A stretch of 64,000 nucleotides of DNA from an uncultured Dokdonia sp. Lineage in GTDB: Bacteria; Bacteroidota; Bacteroidia; Flavobacteriales; Flavobacteriaceae. The position numbers were made by a program, and so were the translations under genes. The stretch spans positions 868,001 to 932,000 of the forward strand of contig CANNDF010000001.1 of the NCBI GenBank assembly GCA_947503305.1, written 5' to 3'. How positions within the stretch are numbered: the stretch's first letter is position 1; every line of letters starts with the position of its first letter. This document shows, piece after piece, positions 53,168-63,312 of the stretch. The notes beneath the pieces were generated by a model. The model saw only the letters and a program-made list of their open reading frames with translations. It was not told where the DNA came from and searched no databases.

Positions 53168-53175
53168 GTATAGCT

Positions 53176-53183
53176 TATTTTTG
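53176..53183 (+). promoter_or_regulatory. -7 promoter element before the DUF3108 gene
   Basis: TATTTTTG, a perfect TAnnTTTG box, just after the hppD terminator and 68 bases before the ATG at 53252. It probably starts the run through kynA, the M23 gene and pgi. Confidence 0.5.
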
Positions 53184-53251
53184 GAATAACTATTGCAAAT
53201 CATCATGTAGAAATACTAAATAACTACATTATGATTGTAATAATAGCAAGT

Positions 53252-54094
53252 ATGAAGCAGGTTTTTGTCATTATATCTTTTATGTTGGGTGTTTTACATC
53301 CAGTAGATAGTCTTGCGCAAGATTCTGTACAAGTAAGCTATAAGACAGCTCTTGAAACAACAGAGACTATAGAAGAACCGCAAATAGATGCTTTTGGTAC
53401 TGGAGAGTGGTTTAAATTTAGAATACACTATGGGCTTTTAACTGCAGGTTATGCTACATTAGAGGTTACGGATGATGCTAAAAATTCTAAGGGGTATCAT
53501 ATTAAAGGATTTGGAGAAACTACTGGGCTTTCAAGAGTCTTTTTTAAGGTCGAAGATTATTATGAATCAAAGATTGATAAAACAACACTATTACCATATC
53601 AATTTATTAGAAAGATAGATGAAGGCGGACATACTAAAAATAAAGTCATAGATTTTGATCAAGATAGTCGCAAAGCCTATGTACATGATAAAAAGCATAA
53701 TGAAGAACATATAATAGAAACACCTGGTGATGTTCAAGATATGGTAAGTGCTTTTTATTACTTGCGTAATTCTGTAGATACCTCTAACCTTAAGGTAGGT
53801 GATGAAACAGAGGTGACAATGTTTTTTGATGAAAAAAATTATCCATTTAAGCTTCGTTATCTGGGGAAGGATGTACTACGCACAAAATTTGGCAAAATAA
53901 GTGCTTTAAAATTTAGACCTTTAGTTCTTGCAGGAAGAGTCTTTAAAGAGCAAGAAAGCCTTACTGTGTGGGTAAGTAATGATGAAAATAGAATTCCTTT
54001 GCGTATTAAAGCAAGTCTTGCTGTAGGTTCTATAAAAGCAGATTTAGAAGCTTTTAAAGGATTAAAGCATTCTTTTAAAATAATCGTAGAATAA
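53252..54094 (+). CDS. DUF3108 exported protein
   Basis: A 280-residue protein from the ATG at 53252, which gives the better signal peptide (MKQVFVIISFMLG, ending SLAQ); an ATG at 53231 adds seven residues. The mature part matches DUF3108: GEWFKFRIHYGLLTAGYATLEV, KVEDYYESKIDKTTLLPYQF, FFDEKNYPFKLRYLG. The family forms a periplasmic beta-barrel-like fold of unknown role. It precedes kynA by 28 bases. Confidence 0.85.
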   Translation: MKQVFVIISFMLGVLHPVDSLAQDSVQVSYKTALETTETIEEPQIDAFGTGEWFKFRIHYGLLTAGYATLEVTDDAKNSKGYHIKGFGETTGLSRVFFKVEDYYESKIDKTTLLPYQFIRKIDEGGHTKNKVIDFDQDSRKAYVHDKKHNEEHIIETPGDVQDMVSAFYYLRNSVDTSNLKVGDETEVTMFFDEKNYPFKLRYLGKDVLRTKFGKISALKFRPLVLAGRVFKEQESLTVWVSNDENRIPLRIKASLAVGSIKADLEAFKGLKHSFKIIVE

Positions 54095-54122
54095 CCAAAA
54101 GATAATACCGACCAACCTAACT

Positions 54123-55061
54123 ATGAAAAACCCTATCCAGCCTGATATTGAAAAGCTCATAGGGCAACTAGACGATAAGTACGAAAAAATCGATCAAGAT
54201 CTGGATGATCATTTGGAAGGATTGTTGCAGAGTAAGCCTATTACATATTGGGATTATATTCATACGGATGCATTACTCAATTTACAAATCCCTAGGACAA
54301 ATTTTCCTGATGAGAATGTGTTTATAATGTATCATCAAGTCAATGAACTTTTATTTAAAATGGTACTATGGGAAATAGAGCAAGTAGCCCATCATAAGGA
54401 ACTCACTGCTGAATTTTTTGCCTCAAGGCTTATGAGAATAAGTAGGTACTTTGATATGCTTACCTCTTCTTTCGAAATAATGAAAGAAGGAATGGATATC
54501 GATCAGTACATGAAATTTAGAAAAACCCTTACGCCTGCTAGTGGTTTTCAAAGTGCACAATATCGTAAAATTGAGTTTGCTAGTACTGATTTGATAAACT
54601 TAATAGATGCTCGTTTTCGTCAAAGTATAGACCGTAATACCCCCTATGAACATGCATTAGAACACCTTTACTGGCAAGCCGCAGGGAAAGATTATAATAC
54701 AGGAAAAAAATCATACCTACTTAGTGCTTTTGAAGAAAAATATAAAAACGAATTTATCGCCTTCACAAAAGAATATAATACCATAAATTTGTACGCAACA
54801 TTTAAGAACCTCCCTGAGAGTGCTCAAAATGACCCCCAATTGCGAGAAGCAATGCGCCATTATGACTATACAGTAAATGTGACATGGGTAATGGCTCATT
54901 ACCATACGGCAAATCATTACTTAAATAGTGGAAAACAAGTTGCAGAAGCAACGGGCGGTAGCGAATGGACAAAATATATGCACCCTAAATACCAGCGCAG
55001 AATTTTCTTTCCAGATGTATGGACTGCAGAAGAACTTGCAAATTGGGGGCATGATGTATAA
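54123..55061 (+). CDS. kynA: tryptophan 2,3-dioxygenase
   Basis: A 312-residue haem enzyme of the TDO family that opens the tryptophan indole ring to N-formylkynurenine. It shows TYWDYIHTDALLNLQ, FIMYHQVNELLFKM (distal His region), RFRQSIDRNTPYEHALEH and WVMAHYHTANHYL with the proximal haem His. It probably shares its transcript with the genes on both sides; the M23 gene starts 16 bases later. Confidence 0.95.
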   Translation: MKNPIQPDIEKLIGQLDDKYEKIDQDLDDHLEGLLQSKPITYWDYIHTDALLNLQIPRTNFPDENVFIMYHQVNELLFKMVLWEIEQVAHHKELTAEFFASRLMRISRYFDMLTSSFEIMKEGMDIDQYMKFRKTLTPASGFQSAQYRKIEFASTDLINLIDARFRQSIDRNTPYEHALEHLYWQAAGKDYNTGKKSYLLSAFEEKYKNEFIAFTKEYNTINLYATFKNLPESAQNDPQLREAMRHYDYTVNVTWVMAHYHTANHYLNSGKQVAEATGGSEWTKYMHPKYQRRIFFPDVWTAEELANWGHDV

Positions 55062-55077
55062 AGGATAAATAAAACCT

Positions 55078-56376
55078 GTGAAGTTAAGAACACTTTTTTT
55101 TGGATTACTAGTAGCTTTTATAGCTCTCGCCTGTGGCGATAAAAAAGAGACCCCCCCTATATCTGAAGAAGTATATATTCCTAAACTAGCGCCTATAGAA
55201 GCTTATGGATATGTACTAGATGATTATATTGTACAACGAGATACTGTAGAGTCAGGGGATAGTTTTGGGAAGATATTATTTGATTCTCATGTAGATTATG
55301 CAACCATTCAGGAGATCTCAGATTCTATAAAAGATATATTTGATACACGCAGAATACAAGTCGGTAAGCCTTATGTTCTTTTAAAATCAAAAGATACTAC
55401 AGAAGCTGCAAAGGTTTTTATTTATGAAAAAAATAAAGAAGACTTTGTAGTTGTAGATTTTCAAGAAGAAGTAAAAGCAGAGGAAAAATCACATCCAGTT
55501 ACTATCGTAGAACGAGAAATTTCAGGGATTATAAATAGTAATTTATCTTCTACTTTTGATGAGCTAGATACCAATGTATTAGTTGCTTATAAAATGGCCG
55601 ATATATACGCTTGGACAATTGACTTTTTTAAACTCCAAAAAGGAGATCGGTTTAAGGTCGTCTATGAAGAACGCTATGTGAATGATACGGTACCAGCGGG
55701 TATAGGAAAAATAAAGGCCAGTTTGTTTGAACATAAAGGGAAACCTGTGTATGCTTATTATTTTGAGAATGATTCTCTTCCGGGAGGGTCTGATTATTTT
55801 GATGAAAAGGGCGATAACTTAAGAAGAGCTTTTTTAAAAGGACCTCTTAAATTTAATAGAGTGTCATCACGTTATAATCTCAAACGTCGTATCAAATACT
55901 ATGGATATAAAATACGTCCACACAAAGGGACCGATTTTGCAGGAGCAATAGGGACGCCTATACTTGCTACAGCAGATGGAACTGTGACAAAATCAGAACG
56001 CAGAGGAGGTAACGGGAATTATGTAAAAATACGACATAATGGAACCTATGAAACCCAATACTTGCACATGCAAAAACGTATAGCAAAAGTGGGCGATTTT
56101 GTACGTCAAGGAGAGGTAATAGGAACGATAGGCATGACTGGAAATACAGGAGGACCTCATGTATGTTATCGTTTTTGGAAAAATGGGAGGCAAGTAGACC
56201 CCTTTAAAGAAGATTTACCAGCATCAGAACCACTTGCAGATGATCTACGTCCTATTTATGAAAGTGTTATGGGGCCTTTACAAGAGCAATTGGATGCTAT
56301 TCCTTTTGTTTCTGAGATACGTGATGATGAATCACTTCTATTAGAGTCTGTAGAAAGTCAAGAAATCAAACTATAA
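55078..56376 (+). CDS. M23 family metallopeptidase lipoprotein
   Basis: A 432-residue protein starting with GTG at 55078, with lipobox IALAC near residue 19. The C-terminal domain is LytM/M23: RPHKGTDFAGAIGTPI with zinc-binding His and Asp, and HMQK then GGPHVCYRFWKNG with the HxH-type ligands (the final motif reads HVCYR, so one His is in an unusual context). It would cut peptidoglycan cross-links or act as an activator of amidases. An N-terminal region with an OapA/LysM-like look (YVLDDYIVQRDTVESGDSFGKIL) precedes it. Confidence 0.88.
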   Translation: MKLRTLFFGLLVAFIALACGDKKETPPISEEVYIPKLAPIEAYGYVLDDYIVQRDTVESGDSFGKILFDSHVDYATIQEISDSIKDIFDTRRIQVGKPYVLLKSKDTTEAAKVFIYEKNKEDFVVVDFQEEVKAEEKSHPVTIVEREISGIINSNLSSTFDELDTNVLVAYKMADIYAWTIDFFKLQKGDRFKVVYEERYVNDTVPAGIGKIKASLFEHKGKPVYAYYFENDSLPGGSDYFDEKGDNLRRAFLKGPLKFNRVSSRYNLKRRIKYYGYKIRPHKGTDFAGAIGTPILATADGTVTKSERRGGNGNYVKIRHNGTYETQYLHMQKRIAKVGDFVRQGEVIGTIGMTGNTGGPHVCYRFWKNGRQVDPFKEDLPASEPLADDLRPIYESVMGPLQEQLDAIPFVSEIRDDESLLLESVESQEIKL

Positions 56377-56394
56377 TATACCCAATCTTACCCA

Positions 56395-58008
56395 ATGAAA
56401 AATGTTAACCCAACCCAAACAAAAGCTTGGCAACAACTTCAATTGCATTATGAAACTATAAAAAGCACACATCTTAAAACGCTTTTTGAAGATGAAAATC
56501 GCGCAAAAACATTTACGATAGATTGGCAAGATTTTCTTGTAGATTATAGTAAAAACAGGATTTCTGAAGAAACAAGGACGTTGTTATTACAACTTGCAGA
56601 AGAAGTAGGACTTGCAGAAGCTATTGATAGTTATTTTGGTGGAGATGCTATAAATGCTACAGAAGGGCGTGCTGTAATGCATACAGCATTGAGAGATTAT
56701 GGAGATAATGCTTTCGCGAAAGCAGAAGTATCTCAAGTAAAATCTTCTATACAGCAATTTACAGATCGTATTATCAATGGGGAGCATAAAGGAGCTACTG
56801 GTAAAAAAATTACAGATGTTGTAAATATAGGAATAGGTGGTTCTGATTTAGGACCAGTGATGGTAGTAGAAGCTTTACAATACTATAAAAACCATCTTAA
56901 CACGCACTTTATTTCAAATGTAGATGGAGATCATGTGATGGAAATCATAAAAGACCTTGATCCAGAAACAACATTGTTTGTTATTGTTTCAAAAACATTT
57001 ACTACTCAAGAAACCTTAAGTAATGCAACTACAGTAAGAGAGTGGTTTGTAAATGCTCTAGGAGAAAAAGCCATAGGAAGTCATTTTGTAGCTGTTTCTA
57101 CAAACTTAGAAGCCATACAAAATTTTGGAATTGCTTCAGAAAATGTATTTCCTATGTGGAACTGGGTAGGGGGACGTTTTTCTCTATGGAGTTCTGTAGG
57201 TTTATCTATTGCTCTTGCTGTAGGCTATGATCATTTTGAAGCATTACTTAAAGGGGCACATGAAATGGATGTACATTTTAAACAAGCACCTTTTGATAAT
57301 AATATACCAGTAATTACCGCATTACTAAGTGTATGGTACAATAACTTTTTTGGTGCCGAAAGTGAAGCTGTAATACCTTACACACAATACCTGCATAGAC
57401 TTCCCGCATACTTACAACAAGCTATTATGGAGAGTAATGGTAAGAGTGTGGACCGTAATGGAAATCTTATTGATTATGAAACAGGAAATATTATATGGGG
57501 AGAACCAGGTACCAACTCGCAACACGCCTTCTTTCAATTAATCCATCAAGGGACAAAATTGATTCCTGCAGATTTTATAGGCTTTAAGAAAAGTTTGTAT
57601 GGAAATACAGATCATCATGATAAGTTAATGGCAAACTTTTTTGCTCAGACAGAAGCTTTGATGAACGGTAAAACAATAGATGAAGTTGTAAGAGAACTTT
57701 CTAAAAATGGAGTTTCACAAAAAGACATAGAACAGTTATCTCCATTTAAAGTGTTTTCGGGTAATAAACCTACAACTACAATACTTATTGATAAGCTTAC
57801 TCCTGCTTCTTTAGGAGCTTTAATTGCAATGTATGAACATAAAATTTTTGTGCAAGGAGTTATCTGGAATATTTATAGCTATGATCAATGGGGTGTAGAA
57901 CTTGGAAAACAGCTGGCTAAACAAGTGCTTACTGATTTTAATGATCTTGAAAATGCACATCATGATGGCTCAACACAACAGCTATTGACTTTGTATAAAA
58001 AAAGTTAA
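56395..58008 (+). CDS. pgi: glucose-6-phosphate isomerase
   Basis: A 537-residue PGI of the long bacterial type. It shows [34 protein letters not shown], the [12 protein letters not shown] signature and the C-terminal [16 protein letters not shown]. It interconverts glucose-6-phosphate and fructose-6-phosphate. A palindrome copy at 56710-56723 encodes AFAKAE near residue 108, in a surface helix region before the active-site motifs. Confidence 0.97.
   Translation: MKNVNPTQTKAWQQLQLHYETIKSTHLKTLFEDENRAKTFTIDWQDFLVDYSKNRISEETRTLLLQLAEEVGLAEAIDSYFGGDAINATEGRAVMHTALRDYGDNAFAKAEVSQVKSSIQQFTDRIINGEHKGATGKKITDVVNIGIGGSDLGPVMVVEALQYYKNHLNTHFISNVDGDHVMEIIKDLDPETTLFVIVSKTFTTQETLSNATTVREWFVNALGEKAIGSHFVAVSTNLEAIQNFGIASENVFPMWNWVGGRFSLWSSVGLSIALAVGYDHFEALLKGAHEMDVHFKQAPFDNNIPVITALLSVWYNNFFGAESEAVIPYTQYLHRLPAYLQQAIMESNGKSVDRNGNLIDYETGNIIWGEPGTNSQHAFFQLIHQGTKLIPADFIGFKKSLYGNTDHHDKLMANFFAQTEALMNGKTIDEVVRELSKNGVSQKDIEQLSPFKVFSGNKPTTTILIDKLTPASLGALIAMYEHKIFVQGVIWNIYSYDQWGVELGKQLAKQVLTDFNDLENAHHDGSTQQLLTLYKKS
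56710..56723. repeat. TTTCGCGAAA palindrome inside pgi
   Basis: GCTTTCGCGAAAGC, perfect over 14 bases, read as NAFAKAE. Confidence 0.85.
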
Positions 58009-58150
58009 AGAATTAGAAAATTCATACAAAAACTACTTTTTTGTCTAGATTTAGTATAAATAATTAATGAAAAACTTATTGTGTTTATAAAAAACGCAAT
58101 AATGTTAATTAATTAACATTAGGATAAACTTAACAAATAAAGGGATTGGT

Positions 58151-58158
58151 TAATTTTG
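58151..58158 (+). promoter_or_regulatory. -7 promoter element before the Oar-like receptor
   Basis: TAATTTTG fits TAnnTTTG and lies 25 bases before the ATG at 58184, in an AT-rich upstream region of 175 bases that holds nothing else I recognise. Confidence 0.55.
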
Positions 58159-58183
58159 CGATGCTTAATTCAATCAATTCATT

Positions 58184-61100
58184 ATGAAGAAAATTACAAT
58201 TTTATCCGTAATTGCTCTCTTTTTTATGACCGCTATGTCATATGCCCAGGGGGTAACTACCAGTTCTATTAACGGTCGTGTACTAGACAACACAGAGAGC
58301 CCTCTTCCAGGAGCAAATGTTGTTGCAGTTCACGTCCCTACAGGTTCGGTCTATGGAGCGATCACTGATTTTGACGGTTTTTACCGTATTTCTAACATGA
58401 GATCAGGAGGCCCTTACAATCTTACGATCTCTTATGTAGGTTTTGAAGATTTTAAAAATGAAGGGTTTAGTCTTACACTTGGAGAGTCTAAACGAGTGAG
58501 TACAACAATGGCAGAAGCTGCAAATGCACTAGATGAAATTGTTATTACTGCTCAGAATAATGGCATTTTTAATAGTAATAAGACAGGATCTGAGACATCT
58601 ATATCACAGCGTGATATTAATACATTACCTACAGTATCTAGGGGGATTGCAGATTTTGCACGTGTAACACCTCAAGCACAACTTACAGAAGGGAATGATG
58701 GCTTCTCCATCTCATTAGGAGGCCAGAATAACCGTTATAATGCTGTCTATATAGATGGAGCTGTAAACAATGATGTATTTGGTCTTGCTGGATCAGGTAC
58801 CAATGGTGGACAAACAGGGGTTAACCCTTTTGCTGTAGATGCTATTGAGTCTTTTCAAATTAACCTTGCTCCTTTTGATGTACGTCAGTCAGGGTTTTCA
58901 GGAGGATCTATAAATGCAGTAACACGTTCTGGTTCTAATAACTGGGAAGGTTCTGTATATGGTTTTTATAGAGATGAGAGCCTTGCAGGTGAAACACCTG
59001 TAGATCTTGTAAATGAAGGTGACGAGCGTGAAGAACTTGATGAGTTTTCTGCTGTAACTTATGGTGTTCGTTTAGGAGGGCCGATTATCAAAGACAAATT
59101 ATTTTTCTTTGTAAACTACGAGCGTCAGGAAGAAGAAACACCGCAACCATTTACATTTTCTAACTATACAGGAAATTCTTCACTAGAAGATATCAATACA
59201 CTTTCTAACTTCTTACAGTCTGAGTATGGATATAATCCAGGAATCTTTGATGCAAACACACGTACATTAGATAGTGATAAGATTAATCTTCGTTTTGACT
59301 TAAACGCAAGTGAAAATCATAAACTTTATTTACGTTTAGGAGTTGTTCAAGCAGAAAACCTTGAAGCACGTAGTTCTGGTAACCGTAATATTGGATTCCT
59401 TAATGGATCAGAGTTTTTTGAAACAAATGCATACTCTGCAGCTTTTGAGTGGAATGCAACATTTGGAACTAAATACGCAAATAACTTAAAAATAGGATAT
59501 ACTGTAGTTGATGATGATAGAGATCCATTAGGTTCGCCATTTCCAACAGTAGATATTCAAGATGGAGCAGGTACTATTTCTTTTGGAGCTGAGCCTTTTT
59601 CTACAGCAAATTTATTAGAGCAAGATATCTTTACAATAAACGATAACTTTGAAATTTATGCTGGACGTCATACAGTAACCTTAGGTACTAACCTTGAATT
59701 TGCAAGTGTTAAAAACCTTTTCTTCGCATTTAACTTTGGAGATTATACATTTGAAGATCAGTTTGATGATGATGGAAACTTATTATCTACAGGACTTAAT
59801 CAATTCTTAACAGGTCAAGATGCAGATGTATATCAACACGGGTATTCATTGGTAGGAAATGGTGTGGTAGGAGATGAGTCTGCAGGATCTGCAGATTTTA
59901 CTACATTCCAGGCAGGGTTCTATGTACAGGACGAAGTTCAGATAGCTGATAACTTTAAGTTAACAGGGGGTATTCGTGTAGATTTACCTTATTGGGAAGA
60001 TGGTTCTGTAAATGATGATTTTAATAATAGAACCATTCCTTTATTAGAAAGAGAAGGTAAAGATTTACAAGGGGCTCGTGTAGGACAAGGATTAAATGGT
60101 CCAGCGATGATTGCTCCTCGTTTAGGTTTTAACTGGGATGTATTTAGTAATAATACGACACAAGTACGTGGAGGATTAGGTGTATTTACATCAAGATTAC
60201 CATTAGTATGGCCAGGAGGAACATTTAATAACAATGGTATTACAGGTGGATTTAACTTTGAGTTTGGTCAGCCTTTTGTTGCAGATGTTAATAACCAGTT
60301 TGAAGATCCAGCTCCAGGAACTGGAGGTCTAGGTGGAAATATCGATCTTTTTGCTAAAAATTTCAAACTTCCTCAAGTAGCAAAGTATAACATTGCTATT
60401 GATCAGAAACTACCTATATGGGGATTAGTTGCTACAGCAGACTTTACATATACTGATGTTCTTCAGGATATATTCTATGAGAACTTAAACTTAAGAGGCC
60501 CTGTAGGGAACTATTTAGGTGCTGATAATCGTCCTTTCTATGATAGAGGAGATGAAATAGATGACACCTATGGTCGTATCATTCTTGCTTCTAATACAAG
60601 TGAAGGTAATGCTACTAATGCTTCTCTTACTCTTAGAAAACCATATGAAAATGGATTCCAAGGACAGATATCGTATGCTTACGGGGAATCAAATAAAGTA
60701 TTTGATGGAACTTCGTCTCAAAACAGCTCGCAGTGGAGAAATATCCAGACTGTAAATGGTAAAAACTCTAATATACCTACATCTCGTTCTGACTTTGCTT
60801 TAGGAAGTCGTATATCTGCGAATGTATCTTATGGTATTGAGTACGGAGGAGAGTATGGAGGAAAGACAACACTTTCTCTTTTTTATGAAGGTGCGCAATC
60901 TACTCCATACAGTTTTACATATAGAGAAGGACGTGACCTTTTAAATGATGATTCTAGAGATAATGCTTTAATTTATGTTCCTAGAAACTCTAGCGAAATT
61001 AATTTTAGTGGAGATGCAGCTGAGCAAGCTAGACAATGGCAATTACTTAATTTCTTTATTGAAAACGATGATTATTTAAGAGATCGTAGAGGAGATTATG

Positions 61101-61459
61101 CAGAGCGTAATGCATCAAGAGGACCTTGGAATCATGTAGTAGATTTAAAATTCTTACAAGATTTTTACATGAATGTAGGAGGGAAGAAACATACACTACA
61201 ATTTTCTATTGATATCTTTAACTTCACAAACCTTCTTAATGAAGATTGGGGAGTACGTAACTTTGTTCGTAGTGAAGTTCAACCATTACAGACAGTATCT
61301 ACATCAGACAGTACTCCAGTATTTAGTTTTGTAGATAGTGTGCTTACATACGATGCAAATGGTAATCCAATAGGACTTAATGTAGAAGAGGTAGATGATT
61401 TTGGACTTCAGTCTTCAAGATGGCAAGCACAAGTAGGGTTACGTTACATCTTTAACTAA
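58184..61459 (+). CDS. Oar-like TonB-dependent receptor
   Basis: A 1091-residue outer-membrane receptor. It has a signal peptide ending MSYAQ, a CarboxypepD_reg domain (SINGRVLDNTESPLPGANVVAVH, YRISNMRSGGPYNLTISYVGF), a plug (SISLGGQNNRYNAVYIDGAVNNDVFGLA, AVDAIESFQINLAPFDVRQSG) and a 22-strand-type barrel with the final WQAQVGLRYIFN. The plug pattern GGSINAVTRSGSN is typical of Oar-like receptors, which move peptides or proteins. A strong terminator follows. Confidence 0.92.
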   Translation: MKKITILSVIALFFMTAMSYAQGVTTSSINGRVLDNTESPLPGANVVAVHVPTGSVYGAITDFDGFYRISNMRSGGPYNLTISYVGFEDFKNEGFSLTLGESKRVSTTMAEAANALDEIVITAQNNGIFNSNKTGSETSISQRDINTLPTVSRGIADFARVTPQAQLTEGNDGFSISLGGQNNRYNAVYIDGAVNNDVFGLAGSGTNGGQTGVNPFAVDAIESFQINLAPFDVRQSGFSGGSINAVTRSGSNNWEGSVYGFYRDESLAGETPVDLVNEGDEREELDEFSAVTYGVRLGGPIIKDKLFFFVNYERQEEETPQPFTFSNYTGNSSLEDINTLSNFLQSEYGYNPGIFDANTRTLDSDKINLRFDLNASENHKLYLRLGVVQAENLEARSSGNRNIGFLNGSEFFETNAYSAAFEWNATFGTKYANNLKIGYTVVDDDRDPLGSPFPTVDIQDGAGTISFGAEPFSTANLLEQDIFTINDNFEIYAGRHTVTLGTNLEFASVKNLFFAFNFGDYTFEDQFDDDGNLLSTGLNQFLTGQDADVYQHGYSLVGNGVVGDESAGSADFTTFQAGFYVQDEVQIADNFKLTGGIRVDLPYWEDGSVNDDFNNRTIPLLEREGKDLQGARVGQGLNGPAMIAPRLGFNWDVFSNNTTQVRGGLGVFTSRLPLVWPGGTFNNNGITGGFNFEFGQPFVADVNNQFEDPAPGTGGLGGNIDLFAKNFKLPQVAKYNIAIDQKLPIWGLVATADFTYTDVLQDIFYENLNLRGPVGNYLGADNRPFYDRGDEIDDTYGRIILASNTSEGNATNASLTLRKPYENGFQGQISYAYGESNKVFDGTSSQNSSQWRNIQTVNGKNSNIPTSRSDFALGSRISANVSYGIEYGGEYGGKTTLSLFYEGAQSTPYSFTYREGRDLLNDDSRDNALIYVPRNSSEINFSGDAAEQARQWQLLNFFIENDDYLRDRRGDYAERNASRGPWNHVVDLKFLQDFYMNVGGKKHTLQFSIDIFNFTNLLNEDWGVRNFVRSEVQPLQTVSTSDSTPVFSFVDSVLTYDANGNPIGLNVEEVDDFGLQSSRWQAQVGLRYIFN

Positions 61460-61501
61460 CCTACATTAATAGTTATACATTAGTTTGTGCTAATGTAATA
61501 C

Positions 61502-61533
61502 AAACCCGATACTACTAGTAGTATCGGGTTTTT
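61502..61533. terminator. bidirectional terminator after the receptor gene
   Basis: A perfect inverted repeat, AAACCCGATACTA on the left and TAGTATCGGGTTT on the right with CTAG between, followed by T. It starts 43 bases after the receptor stop. Confidence 0.88.
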
Positions 61534-61547
61534 GTCATAAAATAGGC

Positions 61548-61555
61548 TATATTTG
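61548..61555 (+). promoter_or_regulatory. -7 promoter element before the 61581 gene
   Basis: TATATTTG matches TAnnTTTG and lies 25 bases before the ATG, just after the terminator of the receptor. Confidence 0.55.
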
Positions 61556-61580
61556 ATATAGAATTTTCAAATCATATTTT

Positions 61581-62015
61581 ATGTATTCTACAATTCAATT
61601 TGTACACTCTATTTGGGCCTACCTAGTTGTTATCATATTAGTACTGGCAACGTTTAATGCACTTATAAAGTTTTTTGGTGGTAAGGAATACGGTGCAAAA
61701 GATATGCGTCTTGCATTGTTTACGCTTATTGTTTCGCATTTGCAGCTTTTGATAGGACTTGTTTTATGGTTTATATCACCCAATGGATTACAAGCAATAC
61801 AGGCAAATGGGATGGGAGGATTATCAAGTCCAGCGCGTAAACTTGCTGTAGAACATCCATTTTTGATGCTCATTGCTGTAGTATTGATTACTATAGGATA
61901 TTCTAAACACAAGAAGAAATTAGTATCTACTCCTAAGTTTAAAATGCTAGCTATTTTCTATACATTGGCACTTATAGCTGTATTGGCAATCATTCCATGG
62001 AATCAATGGTTTTAA
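61581..62015 (+). CDS. four-span membrane protein (cytochrome b-like, unknown role)
   Basis: A 144-residue integral membrane protein with four hydrophobic segments (FVHSIWAYLVVIILVLATFNALI, LALFTLIVSHLQLLIGLVLWFI, FLMLIAVVLITIGY, LAIFYTLALIAVLAIIPW) and His residues in three of them (His9, His53 region, His94 region), which could bind haem. Relatives in Bacteroidota are variously labelled cytochrome B or, wrongly, ribosomal protein L27. It ends in a shared terminator with the convergent nuclease-family gene. Confidence 0.7.
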   Translation: MYSTIQFVHSIWAYLVVIILVLATFNALIKFFGGKEYGAKDMRLALFTLIVSHLQLLIGLVLWFISPNGLQAIQANGMGGLSSPARKLAVEHPFLMLIAVVLITIGYSKHKKKLVSTPKFKMLAIFYTLALIAVLAIIPWNQWF

Positions 62016-62044
62016 TGCCTTTACAGTAATACTATAATTTATAT

Positions 62045-62078
62045 AAAAAGCGGCATATTTTATAATACGCCGCTTTTT
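62045..62078. terminator. bidirectional terminator between convergent genes
   Basis: Arms AAAAAGCGGC (62045-62054) and GCCGCTTTTT (62069-62078) with a 14-base AT-rich loop. Both ends have A or T runs, so it can stop transcription from both sides. Confidence 0.85.
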
Positions 62079-62095
62079 GTTTTAGTAAATAGTAT

Positions 62096-62109
62096 GCTTT
62101 CGCGAAAGC
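62096..62109. repeat. TTTCGCGAAA palindrome between convergent genes
   Basis: GCTTTCGCGAAAGC, perfect over 14 bases, 5 bases beyond the stop of the minus-strand gene at 62115 and 17 bases after the terminator stem. Confidence 0.85.
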
Positions 62110-62114
62110 GAAAC

Positions 62115-63170
62115 TTACTTTGAAACTTCTTTAATCAATACAATATATACTGGGAAGTGATCACTATATCCGCCTGTATAGCCTCCGTTTGCAAAACTAC
62201 GGTATGGGTACCCTTTATAGCGCCCTTTGGGATTGCTTAAATAATTTTTATTATGGATACGAGCTTTAAAGAATCGATATGAGCTGTAATCTTTACGTAG
62301 AAGAGGTTCGGTGATTATGATTTGATCAAAAAGATTCCATCCATCACGATATGCTAAGGTGCCAATTCCCTTTTTAAACATAGGTTCCATAGGATTATAT
62401 AGCTCCTGATCTTTTACTTTTTCTTTATCTCCTTTTGCATACATTATTTTTTTTACACTAGGGCTTGTAGGATCATCATTAAGATCTCCCATGGTAATAA
62501 TTTTTGCATAAGGGTCATTGCTTTGTAGGCTATCAATAATTTTCATGTTAAGTTTTGCGGCAGCTATACGTTTTTTTCGGCTTCGGGCTTCCCCTCCAGA
62601 GCGGGAAGGCCAGTGATTAACAATAACATGAATCATATCTCCGTCTAGTAATCCAGATACAAGTAATTGATCACGGGTAAATCTACGTTTTTGAGAATCT
62701 TCATTATCATATATTATAAGCTCATGCTTACTGATATTTATAGGTTTAAAAAGGGCTTTCTGATACATGAGTGCTACATCAATACCCCTTCTATCTGGGG
62801 AGTCAAAATGAGCTATTCCATAATCTTTAGAGAGCAATTGAGGGTCGTTTGCAAGTGCTTCAACAGTTTTTCTATTTTCTATTTCTGCTAAGCCAATAAG
62901 TGCAGGGGCATTTTTGGTTATATCAAAACCAATTTCGGCAATGACACCTGCCATTTTATGAACTTTATCTGCATAAATTTCTTCAGTCCAATTGTCTTTT
63001 CCTGTAGGCGTTCTGTCATCATCAAAAGTGATAGGGTCATTTTCTGTATCAAAAAGATTCTCAACGTTATAGAAGGCTATTGTTTGAGGTTTGAAGGTTT
63101 TATCATTTTGTGCTTTTGCAAAAGCAAAACTTAATAAAACAACAATAATCAAGTGCTTTTTTAAATTCAT
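62115..63170 (-). CDS. exported endonuclease/exonuclease/phosphatase family protein
   Basis: A 351-residue protein with a signal peptide ending AFAKAQ. Motifs of the EEP superfamily are TIAFYNVENLFD, LIGLAEIENR with the metal-binding Glu, VIVNHWPSR, ITMGDLNDDPTS and the C-terminal YSDHFPVYI with the Asp-His pair. It would be secreted to the periplasm or outside, cleaving nucleic acid or phosphoesters. The signal peptide also reads AFAKA, but its DNA (TTTGCAAAAGC) is not a copy of the palindrome. Confidence 0.9.
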   Translation of the reverse strand: MNLKKHLIIVVLLSFAFAKAQNDKTFKPQTIAFYNVENLFDTENDPITFDDDRTPTGKDNWTEEIYADKVHKMAGVIAEIGFDITKNAPALIGLAEIENRKTVEALANDPQLLSKDYGIAHFDSPDRRGIDVALMYQKALFKPINISKHELIIYDNEDSQKRRFTRDQLLVSGLLDGDMIHVIVNHWPSRSGGEARSRKKRIAAAKLNMKIIDSLQSNDPYAKIITMGDLNDDPTSPSVKKIMYAKGDKEKVKDQELYNPMEPMFKKGIGTLAYRDGWNLFDQIIITEPLLRKDYSSYRFFKARIHNKNYLSNPKGRYKGYPYRSFANGGYTGGYSDHFPVYIVLIKEVSK

Positions 63171-63246
63171 TTAGCAGGTTGTATTAATTTTATGTAAAGA
63201 GATAAACATATCTCGTGCCAAAGGTACTGAATACCTTTAAAATGAG

Positions 63247-63254
63247 TATTTTTG
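63247..63254 (+). promoter_or_regulatory. -7 promoter element before the 63313 receptor
   Basis: TATTTTTG matches TAnnTTTG and lies 58 bases before the ATG at 63313, in the divergent region between the two genes. Confidence 0.55.
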
Positions 63255-63312
63255 CGCGGCAAATGTTAACAGTTTTATAATAAGTAACTGTTACACTAAT
63301 CTAATTTATTTT

